From Tenebrio molitor (lineage: Eukaryota; Arthropoda; Insecta; Coleoptera; Tenebrionidae), in the NCBI RefSeq assembly GCF_963966145.1, contig NC_091046.1, positions 28,768,001 through 28,832,000 on the forward strand: DNA of 64,000 nucleotides, read 5' to 3'. The first letter of the stretch is position 1. Every line of letters begins with the position of its first letter. The notes beneath the pieces are model-generated. The model was not told the DNA's origin, did not search any database, and was given only the letters and a program-made list of their open reading frames with translations. Positions 21,780-32,700 of this stretch are shown piece by piece. The translations under genes were made by a program, and so were the position numbers.

Positions 21780-22440
21780 GTCATGTCGACCGTTGTTTGT
21801 GAAAAAAAATTGTTTCAATGTTGTTTGTCAGATTTGTTCAACGCTTAACTTTCCGTTGAAAATAAGTGAATGAAATCAATAAAAAACCGCAATCAAGAAA
21901 TTCCCGATGTCCTGAAGTGAGGTCACCGTTATTGCCTGCAAAATCGCGCTTGTGTTAGTGAAGCATCATCTTCGATTTTGTCTCCATTTGTTGCTGTTTG
22001 TCAGATTTGTTCAACACTTAACTTTCCGTTGAAAATAAACGACTGAAATCAATAAAAAATCGCAATCAAGATATTTCCCGATGTCCGGATGGCCGCAGAG
22101 CAAGTGAGGTCATCGTTATTCCCTGCAAAATCGCGCTTGTGTCGGTGTTAAAATTCTGAAGCATCATCTTCGATCTCGTCTACATCTGCTAGTGACTTAC
22201 GGATTTCGATTAATTCAAGGTGTGTCCCATAACATTAAACATTAATTATTGTACCAATTGTAAAAAAGTTGAAAAATAAAGTTTAGATCTACGTTGCTAT
22301 AGTTATTTGGTCATTCATAACGGCCGCTCCCGCTCATAACGGACACCCTTAACGGACTCCGGCCGTTATGAGGTTGTTTACATGGTGACAAACAGTCCGG
22401 ATATCCACCTTTAACAACTAGATATTACAAAAAACATTAA
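21780..22440. repeat. Dispersed repeat, partly in tandem
   Basis: About 180-bp units repeat at 21820 and 22000: GTTTGTCAGATTTGTTCAAC, AACTTTCCGTTGAAAATAA and GATGTCC are shared. The 22130-22440 part matches 2150-2440, including the CATAACGGCCG / CGGCCGTTATG hairpin. It is longer than the copies at the left of the window. Confidence 0.62.
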
Positions 22441-22507
22441 AAAATAGGTGTCTACACAAACAATTAAGTTAATCACTTGTCTGATTCAAAGAAAAGATTA
22501 GATTTTA

Positions 22508-22975
22508 TCGGCTGTAATTACACGAGAGGTCTTTTTTTGTCCGGATAAAATTGAATTTTTTTACGATAATTTGGTTGCTTGGTAAATTGACGATACAAAC
22601 CACCCGATAAAAAAACGAGTCCGAAGGACGAGTTTTTTTATCTGGTGGTTTGTGGAGTCAATTTACCAAAAAGAAACCAAATTAGAGTTTAAAAAATGAA
22701 ATTTTATCCTGGACGAAAAAAACCTCGAGCGTAATTCGATGAGATAATTTAATTGAATTGGCCATTTTGCACGTCAATTTATTACAAGCTGTGTCAATGT
22801 TTAAGATTGTTGGTTCGTTATCATAACAACAAACAATAATCAGGTTCGAAAAAGTTTGCCATGGAAGTTTAAGCACATTTTATCCAGATGCAAAGTTAGG
22901 GCTAACTTTATCCGATGTCAAAGTGACAAATGCATCACCGCTTATGGGATTTTTTATACATGAATTAAATTATCG
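22508..22975. repeat. About 470-bp repeat with long internal palindrome
   Basis: It begins near GCTGTAATTACACGAGAGG and ends near CATGAATTAAATTATC. The middle is a palindrome centred near 22625 (CGAGTCCGAAGGACGAG with ATAAAAAAA on both sides). An opposite-orientation copy is inserted in another MITE at about 53543-54040, and a left fragment is at 52708-52795. Class unknown. Confidence 0.65.
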
Positions 22976-23154
22976 TTAAAAATTTAATGTAAAGTTTGAA
23001 GGTATTTGAGCCTTTTGAAACAATTGATGATTAATTGCCAAGCAACATTTTGTACACCCTTTAAAGTCTGCCAAATTGGGCGCGCTTTATTAGAAACGTC
23101 TAATTGTGAAAATTTATTGAAAATACTCTAAAAATAGACTACAGCGGCAAAAAT

Positions 23155-23367
23155 TTCAATATTGTTGAAAAAGCAAAAAATTTTGCATATGGAGAGTGTC
23201 GTAAGAACTTCAATTACACAGTTCGTTTTCTCGTGGAACACTATCCAAATGTAGGCTTTACAAAATGTAAGGTTAAGAGAGTCGTCAATTTATTTGAAGA
23301 CACAGGAAGCGTACGTGAACTAAATTATCTTGCTAAAATATCCCGATCGTGTTTTAGTCCTTTATAG
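23155..23367 (+). pseudogene. mariner-type helix-turn-helix fragment
   Basis: The + strand reads NFAYGECRKNFNYTVRFLVE and then KRVVNLFEDTGSV before a stop at 23365. The YGEC and FExTGSV signposts match the N-terminal DUF4817-like helix-turn-helix of the mariners at 15083 and 16592. Nothing of the catalytic part follows. Just downstream, 23395-23640 on the minus strand is cysteine- and lysine-rich but unrecognised. Confidence 0.5.
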
Positions 23368-23873
23368 AAGAATTAAAGCATCCATTATAATAAATTACGT
23401 CCAAATGTTGTCTTTAACTTTGTAAGTGTTTGTAAGGTTAGCAAGATAAACGTCAAATATGTCACCTGCGCTTCTGCGAAAAGGGATGACCAAAATTCTG
23501 CAAAATTGCGCGTTTGTTTCATACGCGTCTTCGTTTTTGCATTTGCAGCCACGTTTAACACAGTTTTTTGCTTTTTTCTTGCAAACCAGACGTCTTTCAA
23601 GGACGAGTTTTTCCCTACAGCATTTTTTATTGACGATCAATTTTTTATGTAAATCTTAATTGATTCAACATTTTAAAAAGGCATGTAAAAATTACGTTTT
23701 TAAGACTTGGGTGATTGCATTAATGGGATTTTATTCTTCACCGTCTAAAATATCTGCATTTTAAATTTCACAAAAACCCGCTGAAAAATAACTGAATTAT
23801 TAGGCTCGAAAATCTTAGCTGAGACACCCTGTATAAGTTAATTTCGCTTCTGTAAACTGGCCCTGTACTCGTA

Positions 23874-24247
23874 GTAATGTCAACAAGAAATTACTCCCTA
23901 AGATTCAGGGATATTCGTTACTAAGTTGCTATAACTTTTAATTTACTTAGGTTGAAGGCTATGTGGTTTCTGGCGACAAACAAAAGATATGGTAACAACA
24001 AGGCAGCGAATTCCTTGCAACAGTTGCAAATGGCTCATTTGTCGCTAACTGAGTTTTTCGCTTCACAATTAGTTTTAGTTCCTGGCGGCATATTTAGGTG
24101 GACTTGCGTAAAAAATCTCTCAATTGATAGTAACCAACCTTAGACATTCAAAACTGATTTTGAAAATTCTAGTTACATACAACATGAAAAACGTAATTTC
24201 CCTAAAAGTTCGAATCCTAGAGAGCAATTTCTTGTTGACATTATTAT
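23874..24247. repeat. About 375-bp TIR element; relative of the 54178-55100 palindrome
   Basis: The ends AATGTCAACAAGAAATTACTC and GCAATTTCTTGTTGACATTA are inverted. The interior, including GGTTTCTGGCGACAAACAA and GCAGCGAATTCCTTG, recurs in both arms at 54480-54900. Confidence 0.7.
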
Positions 24248-24522
24248 AGGTAACTAGCTGACCCGACAGACGTTGTCTTGTCCAAATTTCAATACCTAAA
24301 TTTGTTTGTGATCGTTTTGTAAATTTGTGAAAAGCTATGGAAATGTGTAAACAAAGTAAAAGTGAGGATTTTTACATGGGAGATGAATTGTATCGGCAGT
24401 GTGACTGATGTGCTTGGAATGTGATGCGGTTCTGTTCCAGAATTTAAGTCACAATTAAATTAAACAAATGATTTATTTTCTTCCATTAAATTTGAAATCA
24501 CAATGAATCTCAAGAAGTTTTA

Positions 24523-24789
24523 TTGGGTGATTCAAAATTATTGTGAATAAGTATTGTAACTATGTACGAAAATTTATGTGGCAACTGTGTGAATGGGATA
24601 GAGTTGACATTTGTATGACATTTCATAAGCGTGCATTTGATTTTTTAAATTCCATTACACATTGATTTGACAACTTTCAAAACTGCGCGACTATCAAAGA
24701 AATGTCAACTCTAACCTACCCACACAGTTGCCACATAAATTTTCGTACATAGTTGCCAGATTTATCCACAATTATTTTGAATCACCCAA
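24523..24789. repeat. 267-bp TA-target MITE with ~90-bp TIRs
   Basis: TTGGGTGATTCAAAATTATT and its reverse complement form the ends, and the arms continue through TACGAAAATTTATGTGGCAA. TA flanks both ends (24521-24522, 24790-24791). It is nested in the 24253-26535 element. Confidence 0.85.
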
Positions 24790-26058
24790 TATTCACATTT
24801 CGATTTCGATTGCAAGATCGATGTTCAAGTAAACAATTCGATTGGTTTGATTCCCAATTTCACAATCAGCTGTCAAATGACATTTGTGCATGTAGGCAAA
24901 TAAATTGAAATAGAAAAAACAACTACATACTACATTTATTGAACAGATCGCGAAACAATACAAAAGTAAAAGCACATGTAATTTTATTTTAATTTACTGG
25001 ATTGCGTTTTTCCAGATTTTTCTTCAAATCTTCCAGATTTTTTTCCAATTGAAAACAAAAAAAAGCATCAAGCAAATATGTAGCTCCTACTGTCAGTTAT
25101 GATCGGGAGTGCATACAAAAATTATAATTTTTGAAATTTGTCCAAATTTTCCGACTTTCCTTTGTAATTGTCCCGATTTTTTTTTCCGAAGACTTAGCCA
25201 AAACCCTAACAAACAAAATCAAAAAAGAATTACGCATAGCCATCATTCGAATCCTGAGTTAACGTCTTGATTTCTTACAAAAAAGCAGTCAGTTTTCCCC
25301 GAATTATTTTAATTTAGTTTTTCCAGATTTTTCTCCAAATCTTCCAGATTTTTTTTTTCTATTTAAAACATTCAATTGAGTTATTTCCATCCCGGGGCAT
25401 ATCGAACAAAAAAAAAAGAATTAATCAAATATGTCATTCTTATCGTCGTCAGTTATGATCGAGAATGCATAAAAAACTATAATTATTGCAGTTTGCCCGA
25501 ATTTTTCGACTTTCCTTTGTAATTGTCCCGATTTTTTTTTCCTGAAAACTTTTTCACGACTATAACGAACAAAACAAAAAAAATAATTCTGCATATCCAT
25601 CACAAAAAAGCACTTTCAGTTTTTCCCGAATTTTCCGATTTTCCGAGTAACTTTTTCAATTTTTCTTTACATAAAAACCTCATACGGATTATTACGAACA
25701 TTAAAAAAAGAAATTAGCCAAATCGTTCCAGTCGTTCCCACAGAAAAAAGCACTTTCAGTGTTTCCCGAATTTTCCAATTTTCCGAGTAACTTTTTCAAT
25801 TTTTCTTTATATAAAAAACTCATACGAATTATTACGAACATAAAAAAAAATAGCCAAATCGTTCCAGCCGTTCGAACAGAAAAAAGCACTTTCAGTTTTT
25901 CCCGAATTTTCCAATTTTCCGGGCAACTTTTCCGATTTTTTTTTCTTTTTAAACCACCCCTGAATTAAAGCGAACAAAAGAAAAAAATAAATATTCAAAT
26001 CGGTTAAGCTGTTTTTGAGTTTTAGCGAGACTAACGAACGGCGATTCATTTTTATATA

Positions 26059-26526
26059 CAACGTGTAACAGAAATAAGTACATTAATTTTAACTGGTAAT
26101 AGAACTCGTCAAAAGGAACAACTTTTCTACCTACCATTTTGCCGAAAAACGATGTTTAATTCCAAAAAAAAATTGGAGAGATTTTTCACTAAAATAACCC
26201 TACGCCACTAAATACTGCAATGGCTAATTGAGATCAGCGCTAATATGAAAAAAACATACATTTTCATCCAGAAAACGTGTTTTAACGCCGAAATCGAAAT
26301 TCAAATAAATCTACCCGTATAGCAAAAAATCCACTTCGTAAGAATCTGGTTGTTTCACGTTTTTAGGTAGCTTAGTTTTGGAGATACGAACGGTTTTAGG
26401 AAAATCTTTCCTATTTTTTTAAGCCACTACGCATGTTTTTCGCCAAAATGGCAGAGAGAAAAGTTGTTCCTTTTGATGAGTTCTATTACCAGTTAAAATT
26501 AATGTACTTATTTTAGAAACACTCTG
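26059..26526. repeat. 468-bp TA-target MITE 194 bp upstream of the dynein start codon
   Basis: Its inverted arms of over 100 bp include GAAATAAGTACATTAATTTT and AAAAGGAACAACTTTTC. TA is at 26057-26058 and 26527-26528. The same family, carrying a further insertion, is at 53202-54166, so this copy supplies the empty site for that one. Confidence 0.82.
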
Positions 26527-26594
26527 TATATAGATTTTATTCATTTTTTGCTCATTACATCAAAGAGTGTAAAAAATATGAATTTAAGTAAACA

Positions 26595-26610
26595 GTTACC
26601 ATAGGTTGTC
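26595..26610 (+). promoter_or_regulatory. Possible RFX X-box half-site upstream of the dynein gene
   Basis: GTTACCATAGGTTGTC lies about 110-125 bp before the ATG. The left half GTTACC fits the RYYNYY half of the X-box that RFX factors bind in many ciliary gene promoters; the right half does not fit well. Position is typical, but the match is weak. Confidence 0.25.
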
Positions 26611-26720
26611 AAAATAACAGACAAATTTTAAAATCTATATTTCACATAGATTTGAGAATTTATTTTGTTCACAATTTAGTGTATTTATTGTGTAATTATA
26701 GTTTTAATACAGAAAAAATC

Positions 26721-29700
26721 ATGGCAGAGGCAGATGATTTTGCGATGTTAATGGATGTCGCCAAATATATTGCTAAATCAGCAGAAGCTACAAAAAGATC
26801 TGGAAGTGCAACAGCTTTCGCTCTAGCTGAATCCTTCAAAGAAAAATTGGTATACATTGACACGTTTTATAATAACATCTTATCGTCCTTATTGAGAACA
26901 TGTTTAATATACATTTATTCTGGTAGGTGAAAGCCAAAGAAAGACGGACTCAGCGGTTTCAGGAATTACTATTGCCACACAGACACATATGTGACATGAT
27001 AGCGATGCATTTAGCTGTTGAACCGAATGAAGTTCTTGAAGCTGCAGCAGACAGCGACAGCCACATTGAACTATTAGACAAATTACTTAATAAAAATGGC
27101 ATTCACGGACTGCTAGTCTATTATCAAGATGGACCTGGCTACGAAATTGGTATTTCCTTAAATGTTCAATCTGTTCTATTTCTATGAAATGTATTGCAGA
27201 TTCTGGACGATTTAATCCAAATGCAATAGTAGACATGGTAATCAAACGCATTTATTTTACAGACGGAATGGACGCTGCAGTAAAAGATATAGTCATTGCT
27301 GTATATAAAACAGCAAATGTTGACGTTACTTTGAAAAACATAAATGATGTATGTGATCATTACTAACTAACATTACCTACTGAATAACTAATTTAATTTT
27401 CAGGCTTTGTACTTTACAAGATTTGATATTCAAGCGGAAAATGGTAATTCGGTGGCAGTTGCGTACAATCTTTTGGCCGAATTAGTTGACCCTTCTTTCA
27501 AGTTGAACAAAGAGTGGGGCGATTTGCCTAAAACAGAAGTAGGACTCAAACAACAAAATAACTTTCAAGGGGATTTTGATTCGTTTGTCGATTTTTTAAA
27601 ACGTACCTAAAATTTCTCATTTAAAGCGTATTGTAAATAAAAAACTAATATTGTAGAAACTAAGTTGGATCTCGAAATGGTTATTAACTTTAACTTTGAT
27701 AGATCTTTATACCGACGAGATTTGGTAAATGAAAAAAAACGTATCGAAGCAATTCTTAATTCATCCATTGTGCAACAAGTAGAGGCAACTGTGAGAATTT
27801 GGTGCAAACAAATGGAAAGGGTAATTATGCAATGTATTATAACCAATTAATTCTAACAAAATAATAACAGAAGTAAAGTAGTAGCATCATACCTACAATT
27901 TTAAAATAATTATACTTTCATATACATAATTATGTATTTGTTGCTGTCGAGTTTAAGTGAAGTGAATTACGAGAATAATTATTTTATTTATTCAAAATTT
28001 GTTAAAATTGCACTGAATGATGTGTTATAATAGGCTTTAGTGCAATACCAACAACTGCGAAGGGAAAACGAATTTGTTGGGCCTCTTGTTGAAATTGAAT
28101 ATTGGCGAAGACAACTTGCCCGTTTTACAAGCATAGTGGAATTCCTACAGGATGCACCGTGCAAGGTTCATATTCAATTCTTGGAAGGATGTAAAAGCAA
28201 ATTGTTGAAGGTAAATAACTGAAGAAATGTATTTTTTGAGAAAAGAAAAATGATGTCCTCTTAACAGGTGTGGACCAAACATGAAAGTGCCGTAATCGAA
28301 GCAAAAAATGAATGCGCCGACAATATGAGATATCTGTATGCACTTGAAAAATTTTGTAATCCACTCTATAGATGTGAGGCTACAGAATTATTGCAACATA
28401 TTCCGCCATTGTTACATGCAATTCGAATGACCTATACTACGTCAAGATATTATAACAATACAGCAAACGTGACGGCACTCTTAGTAAAAGTGTCCAATCA
28501 AATGATCAATGTATGTAGGTCCTATTTAAACTGCGGAGGGACAAAAACAGTGTGGAATCAAAAGAAAAAAGTGGTGCTGGAGAAAATTAAGGTTGATAAT
28601 TATTAATATGTTTCTGTTGCAAGAAACAAATTCGTATTTATTATTTCCTTGTCATTTTTGTAGTCTCAATGTATTATTTTATTACATGAAAGAATTTGTT
28701 AATTTCATATAAGCAAATTTCATGAAAATTGCACTGGATGCAAAATATGTCACATATCCAATGATCTTTGTTTAACTTACTAATATGCAATTAGCTTAAG
28801 ACAAAATTAATTCAGTGACTTACATTGTACTTTAATAGGTTTGTTTGGACATCTATTTGAAATATTACCAGTGTTTTAAACACATTCAAGAAGAAATGAA
28901 AGAAGCAGGTGAATCTCCTTTTGAATGTTCCGAAATGTATGTCTTTGGAAAATTCGAGACTTTTAAAAAGAGAGTAGAAGAGGTAAGAATTATTAACATA
29001 AAATCAGTAATTTCGAAGCTCGTTCACATTCTTACAATAATTTTAATGATTACATGTCTTTGATACTTGGGTATACCTACTTATACTTGGGTATAAATTG
29101 CATTTAATCTCCAATGAAAATTCATAATGCAGTGCTGAATAACAGACATACATATTACTGAAAAAAATTTTTGTTTTAAGATTGTTGATGTTCTTGAGAC
29201 AACAACAAGATACTCAATTCTACAGAGTAGCACTATTGAAGACATCGACATATTTGCCAATAAATTTAAAACTTTTTTTGAAAACATATCACAACAAGAG
29301 TACGACGCATTGAACCACAGACTGCCACATTTTGACAAGGATTACAACGAGTTTAAGCAGAATGTTGTTGACACGGAATGGGAATTAGAAGAATTTGTGG
29401 GTACATCCTTAGAAAAAAACATGAACGTCCACAATGTGTTAAGATTGCTAAAAAGGTACTGGTTTTCAATAATATCTGGTCAAAAGTATAACGAGTATTA
29501 TGTAGATTTGAAAAGTTGAACCTCGAATGTTTACACCTAGACGAGCGATATTTAGAGGCCATGGAAATGTTTCAACGAGAACTAGAGGACTTGCGTGATC
29601 GTTACAATGAAGATAGACAATCGCCTTTATTACCGAGAAACATGCCACCTGTTAGCGGAAGAATCATGTGGATAAGACATTTGTACAGAAGAATGGAAGA

Positions 29701-32700
29701 ATCCATGGAAGTTTTCTTAACAAAGCCGCGAGTAATGCGACACAGAAACGTACAAAAATGTATACAGCTTTATAATGCACTTGCAATGGTTTTCGTACAT
29801 TACGAACAAATATATCACGAAGCCTGGTACAAATTTGCCGGCCAAGTACCAAGAATGAATTTAATCTGCTGCAGCTAAAATTATGCTTTTTTAGGTACGC
29901 GCTTGTTTAAATACACCCATATTGACCAAGGATCCAAAGACGAAAAGATACAAAGTAAATTTTCATTCTTACATTGTTGAAGTAATCAGAGAATCAGAAT
30001 ATATGTATAAGCTCGATCTTGGTACAACAAAATCAACATTTCATTTTACCGGAGTGTAATAATTTTCGATTGATTTTAGCTGTACCTGATGTCGGTCAAG
30101 TATTAGTTTTTTGTAAAGAGAAGATACTGAATTCTTATGAAGTTATAAAAGGTTTAGTTGAAAGAAATGACAATATAAAGAGCAATATTCCACCTCTGTT
30201 TATTCCTTTAATTCGACTGCAATTAATGAAAATGGAAGATGCATTTAGACCGGGCTTTTCCGTTATCACGTGGACTTCCACCAAAATACCGGAATATTGT
30301 GAAGAAGTGACTAACGTTTTGGACTATATCGAAATGTTTGTTAAAGAAGTTAAAGACATGAAAGAAGCTAGAATTGATGAAGTGTTGGACGCTATCGCTA
30401 CCACCAGTTTGGTACATCTTCCTAATGTAGCTCTTATACCTAGCGAATTTTTGGATCAAAACAAAAAATATATGGACCAAGCAGGTTCCTTCCAAATCTA
30501 TTATTTTTATGCATCAGGAGTATATGTGCTTTGTTGTAGTAAAAGAAATTGAGTTAAAATCATCAACTGCTGAAAGAGCTGTAATTGACCTTATTGAAAA
30601 ATTTTTGAGCGTAATAGAACAACCAGAACTGCAAGAAAATAAACTGGATTGGTTAGATCCTGATAGAGCTATAAAACCTGTTGGATCCGCATCTCGTTTA
30701 AATGTTTCTCCCGAAGCAGGTAGGACATAATTTTTAGTACATAACTGCATAAAATTAATTTTTTTAAAGCTTTTAAGGAAATCGATAGAAATATTCCACT
30801 GGATTTGACAACAATTCACAATGACTGTTTAGAGTTATTCGCGTTTTTCAACATGAAACTATGTGAAGCCTTGGTTAAGTGTGTAAAGCTGTCTTTAGAA
30901 CAAATTAAAAAAAGGACTGCCAGGTAGTCACATGAATTATTTTTTTCATTATAAATTGTTAATGGTTTGTTTTCTCTAGTTTAAGAGATGACAGTAATGC
31001 AATGAATACACCGATTATGAAAACCAACATGGAATTACAAATTCCCATTATTGTTATTAACCCCACGTTGGACGAAATTCAGAATTTTTTTACTCAAGTG
31101 ATAACAAATCTTCTTGGTACTATGAAGTTTGTTTGCATGTGGGGACAACGTGGAACTAAAAAAAAGGCACCAAGAGATAAACCATTGAAATTTAAAGATA
31201 TTGGTAATCAATAATATTAGTAGAGAGAGAGAAACAAATTAAAGTTGAAAAATTTACAGCTAAATTAGTAGCAAAAGCTCCTCCTCCAGATAGAAATTAC
31301 TACAAGGTTGTATCAGAAAATAAGGAAATTATTCGTATCTTTATGAGTCTTCAAGGTGTGATGTATCTGTTGAAGCCAGATGTTGCAAAACTGTTACAAG
31401 TATTTGATCCAGTACAAGAACTGTTTCATTTTTAAACATTTTCTTTACAGCAATATCTGTCTTATTCATATTTATGGGCAGAATCAAGAGTTGATGAAAT
31501 CGAAGAATTTTGCAATCAGAATCCTTTAACTGTAGAAATAGCAGAGAAATTTCAACACTTTGAAAACAGAGGTGAACTTATTCGAGAACTTCCCGAAAGT
31601 CATATTGTAGATTCGATTCAAATCGATATGGGTAAACAAACAGATACATTTACTGAGCGGATTACTGACATATTTTCGCATCGTAATTTGTAGAAAAATT
31701 TAAGTTAGCTTTACTTGTGGAATCAGATGCCTGGAAACATATTTTGGGTAAGAATCTAGGCAAGAGATACAGAGCAAAACTTTTGGAATTAGTTGATTTT
31801 ATTAAGAACAGAGAAAAAGTTTTAAATAAACCTATAAAAGATTTGGATGACTGCAGGTATGTTTATTAATCTATACATTACAGGTGAAGGATGAATTGTA
31901 TTTCCAATTTTATAGACTTGCCATGGCATGTTTAGAAATGATTAGAGAGAACTTTATTGAAATAGATTTGGATTTGATAAATATGGAGGAAGCTTATAAC
32001 ATATTTGGCAAATACAAAATTGACATTCCGAAAGAAGATACCGAAAGAGTTGAATCGCTTAGATTTAATTTTCAGAATATGGTCAACCACGTGAGTTTGT
32101 AAAAATGCATTTTAAAAATGAGCATTAAAATATTTGTGTAGGCCAAATCGGTTCAAGAAAATATATGTAACGTTCAAGGTCCATTATTGGAAGAGTTAAC
32201 AGAAGGAGTTTCCAAATTTAGAGATGAAGTTGAAGCTTTTGACATTGATTTTGAATTAAACGGCCCCATGATACCGGGACTGTCAGCTCGAGAAGCTAGT
32301 GACAGAGTGTTAGCTTTTCAAGATCGCTTCGATGAATTATGGCGCAAATTCGAAATGTATAGTAGTGGTGAAAAATTATTTGGGTTGGAAGTCAATGATT
32401 ACCCAATTTTACACAAGCGCAAGAAAGAATTTAATCTTTTGAATAAACTTTACGGTTTATATTTGGCAGTTAATCACAGCATTGATGGATATTACGATAT
32501 CCTTTGGGCTGATGTTGATACGGAAGCAATCTTTGCCGAGCTTCAAGAATTCCAAAATAGGTAGCGGTTATGTTTTTTTTTTGTTAATATTTTAAAATAA
32601 TGAATTATCTATAAAAAGGTGCCGAAAACTTCCTAAAGCTATGAGAGAATGGCCTGCATATTTGGATCTAAAGAAAAAAATAGACGACTTTTCAGAAACC

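Larger units (their letters stand above)
24253..26535. mobile_element. Element starting ACTAGCTGACCCGACAGACG with 138-bp tandem units; two nested MITEs
   Basis: The left end is the ACTAGCTGACCCG motif that I recall at the start of a widespread insect repeat, and the right end is GACTAACGAACGGCGATTC followed by TTTTTATATATAGAT-like sequence. The right tip is split by the MITE at 26059-26526. Inside lie AT-rich tandem units of about 136-140 bp, with CACTTTCAGT at 25611, 25751 and 25887 and more diverged units from 25010. The ORFs here (25523-25968) are products of the 138-bp period (46 codons), not evidence of a gene. Class (Helitron, Penelope or other) is unresolved. Confidence 0.5.

Noticed and set aside
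25523..25968. Overlapping ORFs with a repeated FPEFSNFPSNFF-like peptide
   Set aside because: The repeat unit of about 138 bp is a multiple of three, so any open frame repeats itself; composition is AT-rich satellite.
31204..31220. A 17-bp intron after exon 15 (GTAATC to ATTAG)
   Set aside because: Too short for splicing. Using the acceptor at 31258-31259 gives a 56-bp intron, keeps frame and reaches the conserved YYKVVSENKE stretch.
31400..31450. Alternative donor 24 bp downstream of 31399
   Set aside because: It also keeps frame, but the shorter exon gives spacing closer to the L-L-x-x-Y-x-x-Y-x-x-L-W pattern I recall in the family; not decisive.
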